Shown here: positions 33,647-43,447 of the stretch, piece after piece
How positions within the stretch are numbered: the first letter of the stretch is position 1
Layout: the number at the start of each line of letters is the position of its first letter
Source: Mesorhizobium sp. L-8-3
GTDB taxonomy: Bacteria > Pseudomonadota > Alphaproteobacteria > Rhizobiales > Rhizobiaceae
Direction: 5' to 3'
Assembly (NCBI RefSeq): GCF_016756615.1
Contig: NZ_AP023262.1
Coordinates: 1,672,501-1,736,500 of the forward strand
Length of the DNA stretch: 64,000 nt
The notes under the pieces: generated by a model
The model's input: the letters and a program-made list of their open reading frames with translations, nothing else
What the model was told of the DNA's origin: nothing
The model's database searches: none
Program-made: the position numbers and the translations under genes

Positions 33647-34153
33647 ATGACCACGCTCTCGATCGATATCCGAAAGGCAGAGCCAGGCGACGCGTCCGCG
33701 ATCGCCGATGTGCATCATGAGGCATGGCGCGGCGCCTATGCCGGGATCATCCCGCACCGCGCGCTGAACGCCATGATCAATCGCCGCGGCCGCGACTGGT
33801 GGGCGAATGCGATACGCCGCGCCGCGTCGGTTCTGGTCCTGGAGATCGGCGGCGAGATCGCCGGTTATGCCACGATCGGTCGAAACCGCGCCCGCGAGCT
33901 CAGGCAGGAGGGCGAGATCTACGAGCTCTATCTGAAGCCCGAATATCAGGGCATCGGGCTGGGCACCCGTCTATTCGGCGCGGCCCGCCAGAGGCTGCGC
34001 GATCACGGGCTTCGAGGCCTCGTGGTCTGGGCGCTCGAGGAGAATGTCGGCGCGCTCGATTTCTATGCCGGCGCCGGCGGACGCGACGTGGCCGAGGGCG
34101 TCGAGGTCTTCGACCACAAGGCGCTGCGCAAGGTCGCTTTCGTCTGGGATTGA
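33647..34153 (+). CDS. GNAT-family N-acetyltransferase
   Basis: 168 residues; AAGGG precedes the ATG. GNAT motifs: [29 protein letters not shown] at the N-terminus, [24 protein letters not shown] as the acetyl-CoA-binding motif A, and [19 protein letters not shown] as motif B. It transfers an acetyl group to an amine; the acceptor is not evident. It lies alone between the IS and the pyrophosphatase gene. Confidence 0.87.
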   Translation: MTTLSIDIRKAEPGDASAIADVHHEAWRGAYAGIIPHRALNAMINRRGRDWWANAIRRAASVLVLEIGGEIAGYATIGRNRARELRQEGEIYELYLKPEYQGIGLGTRLFGAARQRLRDHGLRGLVVWALEENVGALDFYAGAGGRDVAEGVEVFDHKALRKVAFVWD

Positions 34154-34298
34154 AAACTGCTGCCGGATCCGGCCGACGGATGCGGCGTCTTGTCGCCTCG
34201 AACGCCCTTCACGAATAGCAACGCCGGCTGCCGATTTTCGTGCATTGCACAATGGCGCTCGGGACGCTATCGGTCCGCCCGAAACGAGGGACATAGCC

Positions 34299-34832
34299 AT
34301 GCGCATCGATGCGATCAGTGCCGGCAAGAATCCGCCGGAAGATATCAACGTCATCATCGAGGTTCCGGTCGGCGGCGAGCCGATCAAATACGAGATGGAC
34401 AAGGAAGCCGGCACGCTGATCGTCGATCGCTTCCTCTACACCCCGATGCGCTATCCCGGCAATTACGGCTTCGTGCCGCACACTTTGTCGGGCGACGGCG
34501 ATCCGATCGACGTCCTCGTGTGCAACACGCGCGCTCTTATGCCGGGCTGCGTCATCAATGTCCGGCCGATCGGCGTGCTAATCATGGAAGACAATGCCGG
34601 CGAGGACGAAAAAGTCATCGCTGTGCCCTCGCCGCATCTGACCCGGCGCTACGAGAACGTCGTCGAATACACCCAACTGCCCGAGATCACCCGCGAGCAG
34701 GTGCAGCATTTCTTCGAGCACTACAAGGATCTGGAACCCGGCAAGTGGGTCAAGATCGGCGGCTGGCACGACGCCGCCTATGCCAGGAAGATGATCGTCG
34801 AGGCGATCGAGCGGGCGAAGAAGTCGAAGTAA
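34299..34832 (+). CDS. ppa: Inorganic pyrophosphatase, family I
   Basis: 177 residues, the typical bacterial length. The ATG at 34299 has GAGGG 8 nt upstream. The signature [10 protein letters not shown] carries the metal-binding aspartates; [40 protein letters not shown] and [12 protein letters not shown] are also conserved. It hydrolyses pyrophosphate in the cytoplasm and pulls biosynthetic reactions forward. It is a single gene followed by repeats. Confidence 0.95.
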   Translation: MRIDAISAGKNPPEDINVIIEVPVGGEPIKYEMDKEAGTLIVDRFLYTPMRYPGNYGFVPHTLSGDGDPIDVLVCNTRALMPGCVINVRPIGVLIMEDNAGEDEKVIAVPSPHLTRRYENVVEYTQLPEITREQVQHFFEHYKDLEPGKWVKIGGWHDAAYARKMIVEAIERAKKSK

Positions 34833-34882
34833 TCGGCGGTCTGGGCTGCGAGCGCCTCCGCGTTCGGGAACCCCGGCGCCGG

Positions 34883-35043
34883 CCCCTCATCCGCCTGCCG
34901 GCACCTTCTCCCCGCAAGCGGGGAGATGACAGCATGCCGCAGCGACAGTTCTCATTCTGCACCCTTGGCGGTTGGCGAAGCCGTCGAAGCCATCGGTCTT
35001 CTCCCCGCTTGCGGGGAGAAGGTGCCGGCAGGCGGATGAGGGG
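34883..35043. repeat. 161-bp fold-back repeat with perfect 44-bp arms
   Basis: 34883-34926 and 35000-35043 are exact reverse complements, including CTCATCCGCCTGCCGGCACC and CTCCCCGC-AA-GCGGGGAG, so each arm also forms its own small hairpin. The 73-bp centre is unique. It fills the gap between the convergent ppa and phaR genes (34833-35228). Rhizobial genomes carry many repeats of this sequence type. No gene is seen in the gap. Confidence 0.85.
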
Positions 35044-35182
35044 CAGCGCCGTCTTTCCAACACGAAGGCAGCGTTCCGCTACGCGAACCGCGCCCCTGCC
35101 GGGTCCCCGCTGCTTCGCAGCGCCCCGGCGTTCGCTCGCCCGGCGGCCCGGCCCTTCGCTCTCGCTCAGGGCGTTCGAAGCT

Positions 35183-35208
35183 CGAAAAGCCAAGCAATTG
35201 GCTTTTCG
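35183..35208. terminator. Bidirectional hairpin terminator between ppa and phaR
   Basis: CGAAAAGCCAA (35183-35193) pairs perfectly with TTGGCTTTTCG (35198-35208) around a GCAA tetraloop, 20 bp after the phaR stop. A/T-rich outer arms give short U-rich tails in both directions. Confidence 0.65.
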
Positions 35209-35228
35209 TCCGCTACGCGGACCACTTC

Positions 35229-35834
35229 TCACCCCATCGAATCGATCTTGCGCTGCATGGCGGCGATCTGCTCCTTGAGTTCCTGGAGTTCGTTCGCCTT
35301 TTCGGGCGCGTCCTTCTTCGGCGCCTCGGCCGGCGCCGCGCCGCCCGGCACACCCGCGGGCGGGAATGGCGTGAACATACGCATGGCGTTCTGGAACATC
35401 TCGATGTTGCGCCGCGTCTGCTCCTCGATCGCCTTCATCGGCGTCAGCTTCATGACGTCGATCGGGCTCTTGCCGAACGCCGACTTCATCTGCTCGCGCA
35501 GGCGTTCCTGCTCCTTCGCGAAGGCGATCATCGACTGCTCGAGGAAGCTCGGCACGATCATCTGCATCTGGTCGCCGTAGAAGGCGATGAGCTGCCGCAG
35601 GAACGGGATCGGCAGCATGTTCTGGCCGTCCTTGTTCTCCAGCTCGAAGATGATCTGCGTCAGCACCGGGTGGGTGATGTCCTCGCCCGTCTTGGCGTCC
35701 TGGACCGTGAAGTCCTCGCCCCTCTTGACCATCTCGGCGAGGTCCTCGAGCGTCACATAGGTGCTCGTGCCCGTATTGTAGAGGCGCCGGTTCGCGTATT
35801 TCTTGATGACAACCGGTTCGTCTTTGGCGGGCAT
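35229..35834 (-). CDS. phaR: Polyhydroxyalkanoate synthesis regulator PhaR
   Basis: 201 residues. The ATG at 35834 is chosen because GGGAGG then has a 6-nt spacing; the ATG at 35840 would have none. The N-terminal PHB/PHA DNA-binding domain reads VVIKKYANRRLYNTGTSTYVTLEDLAEMVKRGEDF; two PHB_acc repeats follow (ITHPVLTQIIFE, LLPIPFLRQLIAFYGDQMQMIVPSFLEQSM-like), and a C-terminal Pro/Ala linker with a coiled coil (ELQELKEQIAAMQRKI). PhaR binds both PHB granules and DNA and represses phasin and related genes until granules form. It is divergent from phaA-phaB; likely operators lie between them. Confidence 0.93.
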   Translation of the reverse strand: MPAKDEPVVIKKYANRRLYNTGTSTYVTLEDLAEMVKRGEDFTVQDAKTGEDITHPVLTQIIFELENKDGQNMLPIPFLRQLIAFYGDQMQMIVPSFLEQSMIAFAKEQERLREQMKSAFGKSPIDVMKLTPMKAIEEQTRRNIEMFQNAMRMFTPFPPAGVPGGAAPAEAPKKDAPEKANELQELKEQIAAMQRKIDSMG

Positions 35835-35973
35835 TTCCATCCTCCCGGAAGCGGCGATGCTTTCGCAAGCCGCGGCTGCGATCACCTTTTCCGATCAGGA
35901 TATGCGCAAAGAGCATGCAATTCCAAGCGGTTTGTGCGCTGCGGAACCGCTATGCCGCAGCGCGGCCCGAAAA

Positions 35974-36019
35974 ATGCTGCGCAGCATGAGTGCAGCATGA
36001 GCGCAGCAAAGGTGCAGCA
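35974..36019. promoter_or_regulatory. Cluster of PhaR-type operator motifs
   Basis: A perfect 14-bp palindrome ATGCTGCGCAGCAT (35974-35987) is followed by three GCAGCA half-sites, at 35992-35997, 36003-36008 and 36014-36019. PhaR of Paracoccus denitrificans is known to bind TGC-rich CTGC-N-GCAG sites. This block lies between divergent phaR and phaA, so both genes may be controlled. The rest of the 312-bp gap has no other gene. Confidence 0.65.
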
Positions 36020-36112
36020 TGGCCGGGCATCGCGGGCTCGCCGCCGATTTCCGGTTTGACTCGGGTTCGGGAAAGGGCAAGAAACAGGATGAAGAGACCG
36101 TCGCCCCGCCTT

Positions 36113-36138
36113 CATTCAAGTCTGGCATTCAAGTCTGG
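36113..36138 (+). repeat. 13-bp tandem repeat at the phaA ribosome-binding site
   Basis: CATTCAAGTCTGG occurs twice head to tail; the second copy ends in the GGAG that serves as the phaA ribosome-binding site. The duplication may alter leader length or translation. Confidence 0.75.
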
Positions 36139-36146
36139 AGATGAAC

Positions 36147-37331
36147 ATGTCCGCGTCCAATGCAATCGTGGTGGCCAGCGCTGCCCGCACCCCGGTCGGC
36201 TCCTTCAATGGCTCCTTCGCCAACACGCCCGCTCATGAACTCGGCGTGGTCGTGGTCAAGGAAGTGCTCGGCCGCGCCGGCGTCGACGCCAGCGAAGTCG
36301 ACGAAGTGATCCTCGGCCAGGTACTCACGGCTGGCCAGGGCCAGAACCCGGCGCGACAGGCCGCCATCGGCGCCGGCATTCCCAAGGAGGCGTCCGCCTG
36401 GGGCGTCAATCAGGTCTGCGGCTCGGGCCTGCGCGCGATCGCGCTTGGCATGCAGCAGATCGCGACCGGCGACGCCAGGGTCATCATTGCCGGCGGCCAG
36501 GAATCCATGTCGCTCTCCCCGCACTGCCAGCATCTTCGCGCCGGCACCAAGATGGGCGACCTGAAGCTGATCGACACCATGATCAAGGATGGCCTGTGGG
36601 ATGCCTTCAACGGCTATCATATGGGCAACACGGCCGAGAACGTTGCCCGGCAGTTCCAGATCACCCGCGACGACCAGGATGCCTTCGCGCTGGCCTCGCA
36701 AAACAAGGCCGAGGCCGCGCAGAAGGCCGGCCGGTTCAAGGACGAGATCGTCGCCGTCACCGTCAAGGGCAGGAAGGGCGATACCATCGTCGACCAGGAC
36801 GAGTATATCCGCCACGGCGCGACCCTCGACGCAATGCAGAAGCTCAGGCCCGCCTTCGACAAGGACGGCACCGTGACCGCCGCCAACGCCTCCGGTCTCA
36901 ATGACGGCGCCGCAGCCGCGCTGCTGATGACCGAGGCCGAGGCAGCCCGCCGCGGCATCGCCCCGCTGGCGCGCATCGTCTCCTGGGCGACCGCCGGCGT
37001 CGACCCGCAGGTCATGGGAACCGGCCCGATCCCGGCTTCCAGGAAGGCGCTGGAGAAGGCCGGCTGGTCGGTCGGCGATCTCGATCTCGTCGAGGCGAAC
37101 GAAGCCTTCGCGGCCCAGGCCTGCGCCGTCAACAAGGGGCTCGGCTGGAACCCCGACATCGTCAACGTCAACGGCGGCGCCATCGCCATCGGGCATCCGA
37201 TCGGCGCGTCCGGCGCCCGCATCTTCAACACGCTCGTCCATGAGATGAAGCGCCGGGGCGCGAAGAAGGGCCTCGCCACGCTGTGCATCGGCGGCGGCAT
37301 GGGCGTGGCGATGTGCGTCGAAGCACTCTGA
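36147..37331 (+). CDS. phaA: Acetyl-CoA acetyltransferase (beta-ketothiolase)
   Basis: 394 residues from the ATG at 36147 (GGAG 6 nt upstream; ATG at 36141 has no spacing). Active-site Cys91 is in [10 protein letters not shown]. The other thiolase signatures are [20 protein letters not shown] (His) and [13 protein letters not shown] (second Cys). It condenses two acetyl-CoA to acetoacetyl-CoA, the first step of PHB synthesis, and works in reverse in PHB use. phaB follows after 130 bp. No PHA synthase gene is in the window. Confidence 0.95.
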   Translation: MSASNAIVVASAARTPVGSFNGSFANTPAHELGVVVVKEVLGRAGVDASEVDEVILGQVLTAGQGQNPARQAAIGAGIPKEASAWGVNQVCGSGLRAIALGMQQIATGDARVIIAGGQESMSLSPHCQHLRAGTKMGDLKLIDTMIKDGLWDAFNGYHMGNTAENVARQFQITRDDQDAFALASQNKAEAAQKAGRFKDEIVAVTVKGRKGDTIVDQDEYIRHGATLDAMQKLRPAFDKDGTVTAANASGLNDGAAAALLMTEAEAARRGIAPLARIVSWATAGVDPQVMGTGPIPASRKALEKAGWSVGDLDLVEANEAFAAQACAVNKGLGWNPDIVNVNGGAIAIGHPIGASGARIFNTLVHEMKRRGAKKGLATLCIGGGMGVAMCVEAL

Positions 37332-37461
37332 CCCGGTGAATCGAGAAATGGTGAATGGGCTTACGTTAGGGAAGGTCGATCGGCTTCTCCTGATACTTGC
37401 GTGACGCCCATTCGCCATTCACTATTCCGCCATTGAACTTTGCTTCCTGGGAGGAGGAACC

Positions 37462-38184
37462 ATGGCAAGAACGGCAATCGTCACCGGCGGCTCGCGCGGC
37501 ATCGGCGCGGCCATCTCCATCGCCCTCAGGGACGCCGGCTACAAGGTCGCCGCCAATTATGCCGGCAACGATGAGGCGGCCCAGAAGTTCAAGGCCGAGA
37601 CCGGCATTCCGGTCTACAAATGGTCGGTGGCCGACTACGACGCCTGCGCGGCCGGCATCGCCAAGGTCGAAGCCGATCTCGGCCCGATCGACATCCTCGT
37701 CAACAATGCCGGCATCACCCGCGACGCGCCTTTCCACAAGATGACGCGCGAGCAGTGGAACGAGGTGATCGGCACCAATCTGAACGGCGTCTTCAACATG
37801 ACGCATCCCTTGTGGAACGGCATGCGGGAGCGCAAGTTCGGCCGCATCGTCACCATTTCCTCGATCAACGGCCAGAAGGGGCAGTTCGGCCAGGCGAATT
37901 ATTCCGCCTCCAAAGCCGGCGATCTCGGCTTCACGAAGGCGCTCGCCCAGGAAGGGGCGCGCGTCGGCATCACGGTCAATGCCGTCTGCCCGGGATACAT
38001 CGCCACCGACATGGTGATGGCGGTGCCGGAGAAGGTGCGCGAATCGATCATCGCCCAGATTCCGGTAGGGCGGTTGGGCGAAGCGGCCGAGATCGCGCGC
38101 TGCGTGGTTTTCCTGGCCTCCGACGACGCCGGCTTCGTCACGGGATCGACGATCACCGCCAATGGCGGCCAGTATTTCGCCTGA
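37462..38184 (+). CDS. phaB: Acetoacetyl-CoA reductase
   Basis: 240 residues; a strong GGGAGGAGG site precedes the ATG. It is an SDR protein: cofactor motif TGGSRGIGAA (residues 8-17), NNAGITRDAPFHKMTREQW typical of PhaB, the catalytic segment SSINGQKGQFGQANYSASKAG and the VNAVCPGYIATDMV loop. It reduces acetoacetyl-CoA to (R)-3-hydroxybutyryl-CoA with NADPH. Its last codons lie in a 16-bp tandem repeat that also supplies the stop codon. Confidence 0.95.
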   Translation: MARTAIVTGGSRGIGAAISIALRDAGYKVAANYAGNDEAAQKFKAETGIPVYKWSVADYDACAAGIAKVEADLGPIDILVNNAGITRDAPFHKMTREQWNEVIGTNLNGVFNMTHPLWNGMRERKFGRIVTISSINGQKGQFGQANYSASKAGDLGFTKALAQEGARVGITVNAVCPGYIATDMVMAVPEKVRESIIAQIPVGRLGEAAEIARCVVFLASDDAGFVTGSTITANGGQYFA

Positions 38185-38218
38185 CCAGTATTTCGCCTGA
38201 CCGGTATTTCGCCTGACC
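38171..38218 (+). repeat. 16-bp tandem repeat x3 across the phaB stop codon
   Basis: AGTATTTCGCCTGACC is present at 38171-38186 and 38187-38202, with a one-base variant at 38203-38218. Every unit repeats the phaB ending Y-F-A-stop region, so the duplication of the gene end is recent. It does not change the protein because the first unit already contains TGA. Confidence 0.85.
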
Positions 38219-38528
38219 GGCGGGCCTGGACGCTGGCGCATCCAGGCAGCCTCGATCAATTCTCGATGACCCCCGGCGTTCGCGGTTGACCGCGGCGCCG
38301 GGTTCAGCGATTTTCCGACACATCATTTCACTGTCGAGGTCTTGCGGCCTGCTCTCGCCAGCGAAGCCTTTCTGCTGCACCGTCCGCGATCCGATCATGC
38401 CCAGACGGGCTCTGGCCCGACGCCGATGGCGTGAAGCCCGAAAACCGGCCTCGTCCTGCAAAAATCCAGTTCTTTACAGGACGCGCGCCTTTTTCATCGA
38501 CCATCGCGCCGCCGCGCTTCGGGCTTCA
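38219..38528. other. Intergenic region phaB-aqpZ
   Basis: No gene can be supported between the phaB repeat and the convergent aqpZ stop. Short GC-rich inverted stretches occur (for example CCCCGGCG and CGCCGGG near 38270-38302), and may act as a transcription end. Confidence 0.5.
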
Positions 38529-39218
38529 TCAGTCGTCCCCGAGTGCTGCCTTGTGCACGATACCGGCAATCGCGGCGCCGACGATTGGCGCGACCCAGAA
38601 CAGCCAGAGCTGCTGCAGGGCCCAGCCGCCGACGAACAGCGCCTGGCTGGTCGAGCGGGCGGGATTGACCGAGGTGTTGGTGACCGGGATCGAGATCAGG
38701 TGGATCAGGGTCAGCGCGAGGCCGATGGCGATCGGGGCGAATCCTGTCGGCACGCGGCCGTGGGTGGCCCCCAGGATGATCATGAGGAACATGAAGGTAA
38801 GCACGACCTCGATGACCAGAGCCGATGCGAGCGAATAGCCGCCCGGCGAGTGTTCGCCATAGCCGTTGGCGGCGAAGCCGCCGATGGTGGTGAAGTCGGC
38901 CTTTCCGGTGACGATGACATAAAGCACCGCCGCCGCCACGATGGCGCCGATCAGCTGGACGATCACATAGGGAATGAGGTCTTTCGCCGGGAAGCGGCCG
39001 GCGACCATCAGGCCGACCGAGACGGCGGGGTTGAAATGGCCGCCGGAGATGCCGCCGAAGGCGTATGCGCCGGTCAGCACGGTCAGGCCGAAGGCCAGCG
39101 CCACGCCGAGCAGGCCGATGCCCAGATCCGGAAATGCGGCTGCCAGCACGGCGCTGCCGCAGCCGCCGAAGACCAGCCAGAACGTGCCGAGGAATTCGGC
39201 GACAAGTTTCTTCGACAT
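38529..39218 (-). CDS. aqpZ: Aquaporin Z
   Basis: 229 residues from the ATG at 39218, the AqpZ length. Both NPA motifs are present, [12 protein letters not shown] and [14 protein letters not shown], with six membrane helices. The Arg after the second NPA and the narrow-pore residues near HFNPAVS fit a water-specific channel rather than a glycerol facilitator. A purine-rich GAGGAGGGAT site lies upstream on the minus strand. It is an inner-membrane osmotic water channel. The frame stays open upstream to 39284 without a better start. Confidence 0.94.
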   Translation of the reverse strand: MSKKLVAEFLGTFWLVFGGCGSAVLAAAFPDLGIGLLGVALAFGLTVLTGAYAFGGISGGHFNPAVSVGLMVAGRFPAKDLIPYVIVQLIGAIVAAAVLYVIVTGKADFTTIGGFAANGYGEHSPGGYSLASALVIEVVLTFMFLMIILGATHGRVPTGFAPIAIGLALTLIHLISIPVTNTSVNPARSTSQALFVGGWALQQLWLFWVAPIVGAAIAGIVHKAALGDD

Positions 39219-39444
39219 GGTAGATCCCTCCTCGTACCAAGTGTCTTGTCGAACATGACAACCCAACTCCCGCGTGAAGCGCAACGCAAGATGGCAAAAG
39301 CTTCCCTATCGGCAAGTCATAGGCTTTTTGATAACCCGGCGGCCGAGCTGTCCCGAAACGGGGCAAGCCGGTTAACGCCAGCCAGCGCGACGGAAACAAA
39401 CATCGGCCGCATGGCTGCCGCAATCGGTCATCGGCAGCGCCCGG

Positions 39445-39795
39445 CCACAACATCTAGCGGTGAACAGACAGGGAACGCCGCGCGATCAGCGATTCGTCGC
39501 TGATTCGTTCCGGCTTTGGCCCGATCGTTAACGCGAGAGCGCGCCCGTGGCGTCGCTCCGGTTAGGCTCTGCTTAGGAAAAGTGAAGAATTTCATAATCT
39601 TGCCCGATGGAGTGATCGGATGCGCCGGCCGCCGGCCGCAAAAGTTAACGGGTGCCATGGCGTTCTTCATGAAGCGTCGGAAATCCGGAACGACGGATTC
39701 AGCATCTGGTTGGAATCCCTCGTCCAGGGGCCACATCTAGCCGTGAACAAAAGATGAATCTTCCGGAGTCAGCGATTCGTCGCTGATTCGTTCCA
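39445..39795. repeat. Pair of about 65-bp direct repeats with UUCG-type hairpins in an 880-bp gap
   Basis: Copies lie at 39445-39511 and 39731-39795. Both contain CATCTAG-C-GTGAACA, then TCAGCGA-TTCG-TCGCTGA (39486-39503 and 39769-39786), a 7-bp stem with a TTCG tetraloop, followed by TTCGTTCC. The region 39219-40099 between aqpZ and the helicase has no supported gene. The very stable tetraloop hairpins suggest a structured RNA, a terminator or a mobile repeat family. Confidence 0.75.
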
Positions 39796-40099
39796 GACTC
39801 GTTCCAAAGCTTAATCTGTGTTGTATCGATCGGCGTCGCGGCGGGCCGGGTCTCCGGCGTGAGGCGGCAGAAAATCCGACGATTTTGCCTGTTGCAGCCG
39901 GCTTCAGTTCCTATATGTCTGCCCATCCAAGGCGGCCTGCCTTTGCGCAGCGGATCGGGGATCCTCGCCTCTACCGCATCGGCTCGAAAATCGTGCTCGA
40001 TTTCCGGCAAGCGCGACGCGTAGATTCAAAGTAGAGAGCGCCCGTGTGCGTCCAGATGGACACGCGGGGGGCTCCAGCCGAAAGGCCCGAAGAAGCTTC

Positions 40100-43000
40100 A
40101 TGAACATCCAGCCGAAACCGAATGCTCCGCTCGTGCTGTCGGGCCGTGACGTCACTGCCGTGCTCGGGCCGACCAATACGGGCAAGACCCATCTCGCCAT
40201 CGAACGTATGGTCGCCCATGAGAGCGGCCTGATCGGCCTGCCGCTGAGGCTCCTGGCGCGCGAGGTCTATGGCCGGGTCTGCGAGAAGGTCGGCGCGAAC
40301 AAGGTCGCCCTGATCACCGGCGAGGAGAAGATCGTGCCGGCTGGCGCGCGCTATTCCGTCTGCACGGTCGAGGCGATGCCGCGCGAAACGGATGCGGCCT
40401 TCGTCGCCATCGACGAGGTGCAGCTCGCCGGCGATCTCGAGCGCGGCCACATCTTCACCGATCGCATCCTGCATCTGCGCGGCCGCCAGGAGACCCTGCT
40501 GCTCGGCGCTGCCACCATGCGCGGCATACTGGAGCGCCTGCTCAAGGGCGTGTCGCTGGTCACGCGGCCGCGGCTGTCGCATCTGGCCTATGCCGGTTCG
40601 AAGAAGCTGACGCGCCTGCCGCGCCGCTCGGCGATCGTCGCCTTCTCCGCCGACGAGGTCTATGCGATCGCCGAGCTGATCCGCCGTCAGCGCGGCGGTG
40701 CGGCCGTGGTGCTCGGCGCCTTGTCGCCGCGCACCCGCAACGCCCAGGTCGCCCTCTACCAGAATGGCGATGTCGACTATCTGGTGGCAACCGATGCGAT
40801 CGGCATGGGGCTCAATCTCGATCTCGACCACGTCGCCTTCGCCCAGAACCGCAAGTTCGACGGCTATCAGTATCGCGACCTGAGTGCAGCCGAGCTCGGC
40901 CAGATCGCCGGCCGCGCGGGCCGCCATCTGCGCGACGGCACCTTCGGCGTCACCGGCCAGGTCGATCCGCTCGGCGACGAACTGGTGGAGAAGATCGAGA
41001 GCCACAATTTCGATCCGGTGAAGGTGCTGCAGTGGCGCACGGCAGTCTTCGATTATGCGAGCCTCGATGCCCTGAAGCGCTCGATCGAGACGACGGCGCC
41101 GGTCGAGGGACTGACGCGCGCGCTGCCGGCCGTCGACCAGCAGGCGCTCGACCAATTGTCGCGCGATCCCGAGATCCGCGACCTGGCGCACGGCACCGCC
41201 AGGGTGGCGCTGTTGTGGGAAGCCTGCGCCCTGCCGGACTATCGCAAGATCGCGCCTGCGCAGCATGCCGACCTCATCGGCTCGATCTATCTCGACCTCG
41301 TCCGCACCGGCCATGTCGACGAGAACTACATGGCCGAGCAGGTGCGCCGCGCAGACTCCACCGACGGCGACATCGACGCCCTGTCCCACCGGATTGCCCA
41401 GATCAGGACCTGGACTTTTGTCTCCAATCGGCCTGGCTGGCTGGCCGATCCGGCACACTGGCAGGAAAAAACGCGCGAGATCGAGGACAGATTGTCGGAT
41501 GCCCTGCATGACCGGTTGACGAAACGCTTCGTAGACCGCAGGACATCCGTGCTCATGAGGCGCCTGAGAGAGAATAGCATGTTGGAAGCAGAGATCAGCC
41601 CTGCCGGGACGGTGACCGTGGAGGGTCATCACGTCGGCGAACTGCAGGGATTCCGCTTCACCGCCGACCAGAGCGCCGGCGGCGAGGATGCCAAGGCCGT
41701 GCGCGCCGCCGCGCAGAAGGCGCTCGCCACGGAGTTCGAGGCGCGCGCGGAAAAGTTCGCGATCGCGCCGAACGGCGACATCGCGCTTGCCTCGGACGGC
41801 ATATTGCGATGGATCGGCGCGCCGATCGGCACGCTGGTGGCCGGCGAGGATCCGTTGCGGCCGCGCGTCATCCTCCTGGCCGACGATCAACTCACCGGCC
41901 CCGCGCGCGACAAGGTCGCGGCGCGGGCCGATCGTTTCGTCAACTACCAGATCGACACGCTGCTGAAGCCGCTGATCGACCTGAAGGGCGCCGAACACAT
42001 CCCTGGCATCGGCAAGGGCATCGCCTTCCGCCTGGTCGAGGAACTCGGCCTGATCAACCGCCGCGATATCGCGGAAGACGTGAAGTCGCTGGACCAGGAC
42101 GGCCGCGCCGCGCTGCGCAAGCTTGGCGTTCGCTTCGGCGCCTACCACGTCTTTGCGCCGGCGCTGCTCAAGCCCGGCCCGGCCAGCCTGGTGACGCTGC
42201 TCTGGGCGCTGAAGAACGACGGCAAGGACAAGGCAGGCTTCGGCGACATCGTCCATGCCCTGGCCGCGGGTCGCACCTCCGTCGTGGTCAACCAGAGTTT
42301 CGATCGGGCTTTCTACAAGCTTGCCGGCTTCCGCATCCTCGGCCGTCGCGCCGTGCGCGTCGACATATTGGAAAGGCTAGCGGACCTGATCCGTCCGGCG
42401 CTCGCCTGGCGGGCCGGCATCGGGGCCCGTCCCGACGGCGCCTGGGACGGCAACGCTTTCCTCGTAACCCCGCCCATGATGTCGATCCTCGGCGCCACCG
42501 CCGACGACATGGAGGAGATCCTGAAGGGTCTTGGCTATCGCGGCGAACCGAAACCCGCGGCCGAGGTGAAGGCGAGGCTCGCCGAGATCGACGAGGCAGC
42601 GAAGGCGGCAGCCCTTGCCAAGGCTGCGGCCCAGGCTGCTGCAGCGGCAGCAGCGGAAGCCGCCCCGGCTCAGACCGAGGCGGTTGAAGCGGAAGTCACC
42701 GAGAGGGCCGTAGACGAGACCGTAGACGCGGCCGTCTCAGGTGAGGCCGAGGCCCCTGAGGACGTCTCTGCTGCTGCCGACACGTCTTCCGCCGAGGAAA
42801 GCGGGCAAGCCGCGGAAGCTATGTCTGTCGAGCCGCAGGCCGCTGCGGAAGCGCCCGTTGCGGAAGTCGTAACGACCGAAGCCGAGATCGCCCCGGCCTC
42901 GGCTGCCGGCGGTTCCCAGGCGGCCGACGAGCCCGCTGCGCAGGCTGAAGCCGGTGTGGCGGCTGCCGGCGACGGGGGCAAGGCCGACGAGGCCACCGCG

Positions 43001-43447
43001 ACCACCGAAGCCGCCGCGGAGGAGGCGAAGCCGATCATGCTCTGGCGCCAGGCGCGATTCGAGCAGCGCCCGCGCCACCGCCATCACCCGCGCGGCAAGG
43101 AGGGTCAGCGCCATGGCGGGCCGCGTCACAGCGCGCCCGGCGAGCGCCATGAGCGTACGAGCGACGGCGGACCGGGCGGCAAGCAGCGCTTCGAGAAGAA
43201 GTTCGCCGGCAAGCCCGGCAACGGGCCCGACGGGGGCGATCGACCGGAGCGAAGCGACAGGAGCGGCGACCAGCGAAGCGACAGGAATCGCGACCAGCGG
43301 CGCGACCGGGATCGCGACCAGCGCAAGGGCGGCGAGGGGCAGAAGCAACGCTTCCAGCCGCGGCCGCGCGAGGAGCGCGCCCCGCGCTTCGACCCGGATT
43401 CGCCCTTCGCCAAGCTCGCCGCCCTGCGCGACCAGCTCAAGAAATAG
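40100..43447 (+). CDS. Suv3-like DExH RNA helicase with long disordered RNA-binding tail
   Basis: 1115 residues from the ATG at 40100. Walker A is GPTNTGKTH (residues 23-31), the DExH box is AIDEVQ near residue 110, motif VI is QIAGRAGRH, and ATDAIGMGLNLDLDHVAF lies between them. This is the layout of mitochondrial SUV3/alphaproteobacterial relatives, up to residue 830. Then follow about 150 residues rich in Ala and Glu, and about 130 rich in Arg, Gly and Asp (repeats such as RSDRSGDQRSDRNRDQRRD), probably RNA-binding. It likely unwinds structured RNA, perhaps in RNA decay. The S4 gene starts at the next base after its stop. Confidence 0.88.
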   Translation: MNIQPKPNAPLVLSGRDVTAVLGPTNTGKTHLAIERMVAHESGLIGLPLRLLAREVYGRVCEKVGANKVALITGEEKIVPAGARYSVCTVEAMPRETDAAFVAIDEVQLAGDLERGHIFTDRILHLRGRQETLLLGAATMRGILERLLKGVSLVTRPRLSHLAYAGSKKLTRLPRRSAIVAFSADEVYAIAELIRRQRGGAAVVLGALSPRTRNAQVALYQNGDVDYLVATDAIGMGLNLDLDHVAFAQNRKFDGYQYRDLSAAELGQIAGRAGRHLRDGTFGVTGQVDPLGDELVEKIESHNFDPVKVLQWRTAVFDYASLDALKRSIETTAPVEGLTRALPAVDQQALDQLSRDPEIRDLAHGTARVALLWEACALPDYRKIAPAQHADLIGSIYLDLVRTGHVDENYMAEQVRRADSTDGDIDALSHRIAQIRTWTFVSNRPGWLADPAHWQEKTREIEDRLSDALHDRLTKRFVDRRTSVLMRRLRENSMLEAEISPAGTVTVEGHHVGELQGFRFTADQSAGGEDAKAVRAAAQKALATEFEARAEKFAIAPNGDIALASDGILRWIGAPIGTLVAGEDPLRPRVILLADDQLTGPARDKVAARADRFVNYQIDTLLKPLIDLKGAEHIPGIGKGIAFRLVEELGLINRRDIAEDVKSLDQDGRAALRKLGVRFGAYHVFAPALLKPGPASLVTLLWALKNDGKDKAGFGDIVHALAAGRTSVVVNQSFDRAFYKLAGFRILGRRAVRVDILERLADLIRPALAWRAGIGARPDGAWDGNAFLVTPPMMSILGATADDMEEILKGLGYRGEPKPAAEVKARLAEIDEAAKAAALAKAAAQAAAAAAAEAAPAQTEAVEAEVTERAVDETVDAAVSGEAEAPEDVSAAADTSSAEESGQAAEAMSVEPQAAAEAPVAEVVTTEAEIAPASAAGGSQAADEPAAQAEAGVAAAGDGGKADEATATTEAAAEEAKPIMLWRQARFEQRPRHRHHPRGKEGQRHGGPRHSAPGERHERTSDGGPGGKQRFEKKFAGKPGNGPDGGDRPERSDRSGDQRSDRNRDQRRDRDRDQRKGGEGQKQRFQPRPREERAPRFDPDSPFAKLAALRDQLKK

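Noticed and set aside
39971..42256. Open minus-strand frame of about 760 codons
   Set aside because: Antisense to the helicase gene with its Walker A and DEVQ motifs; composition is Asp/Arg/Ala-rich without domains.
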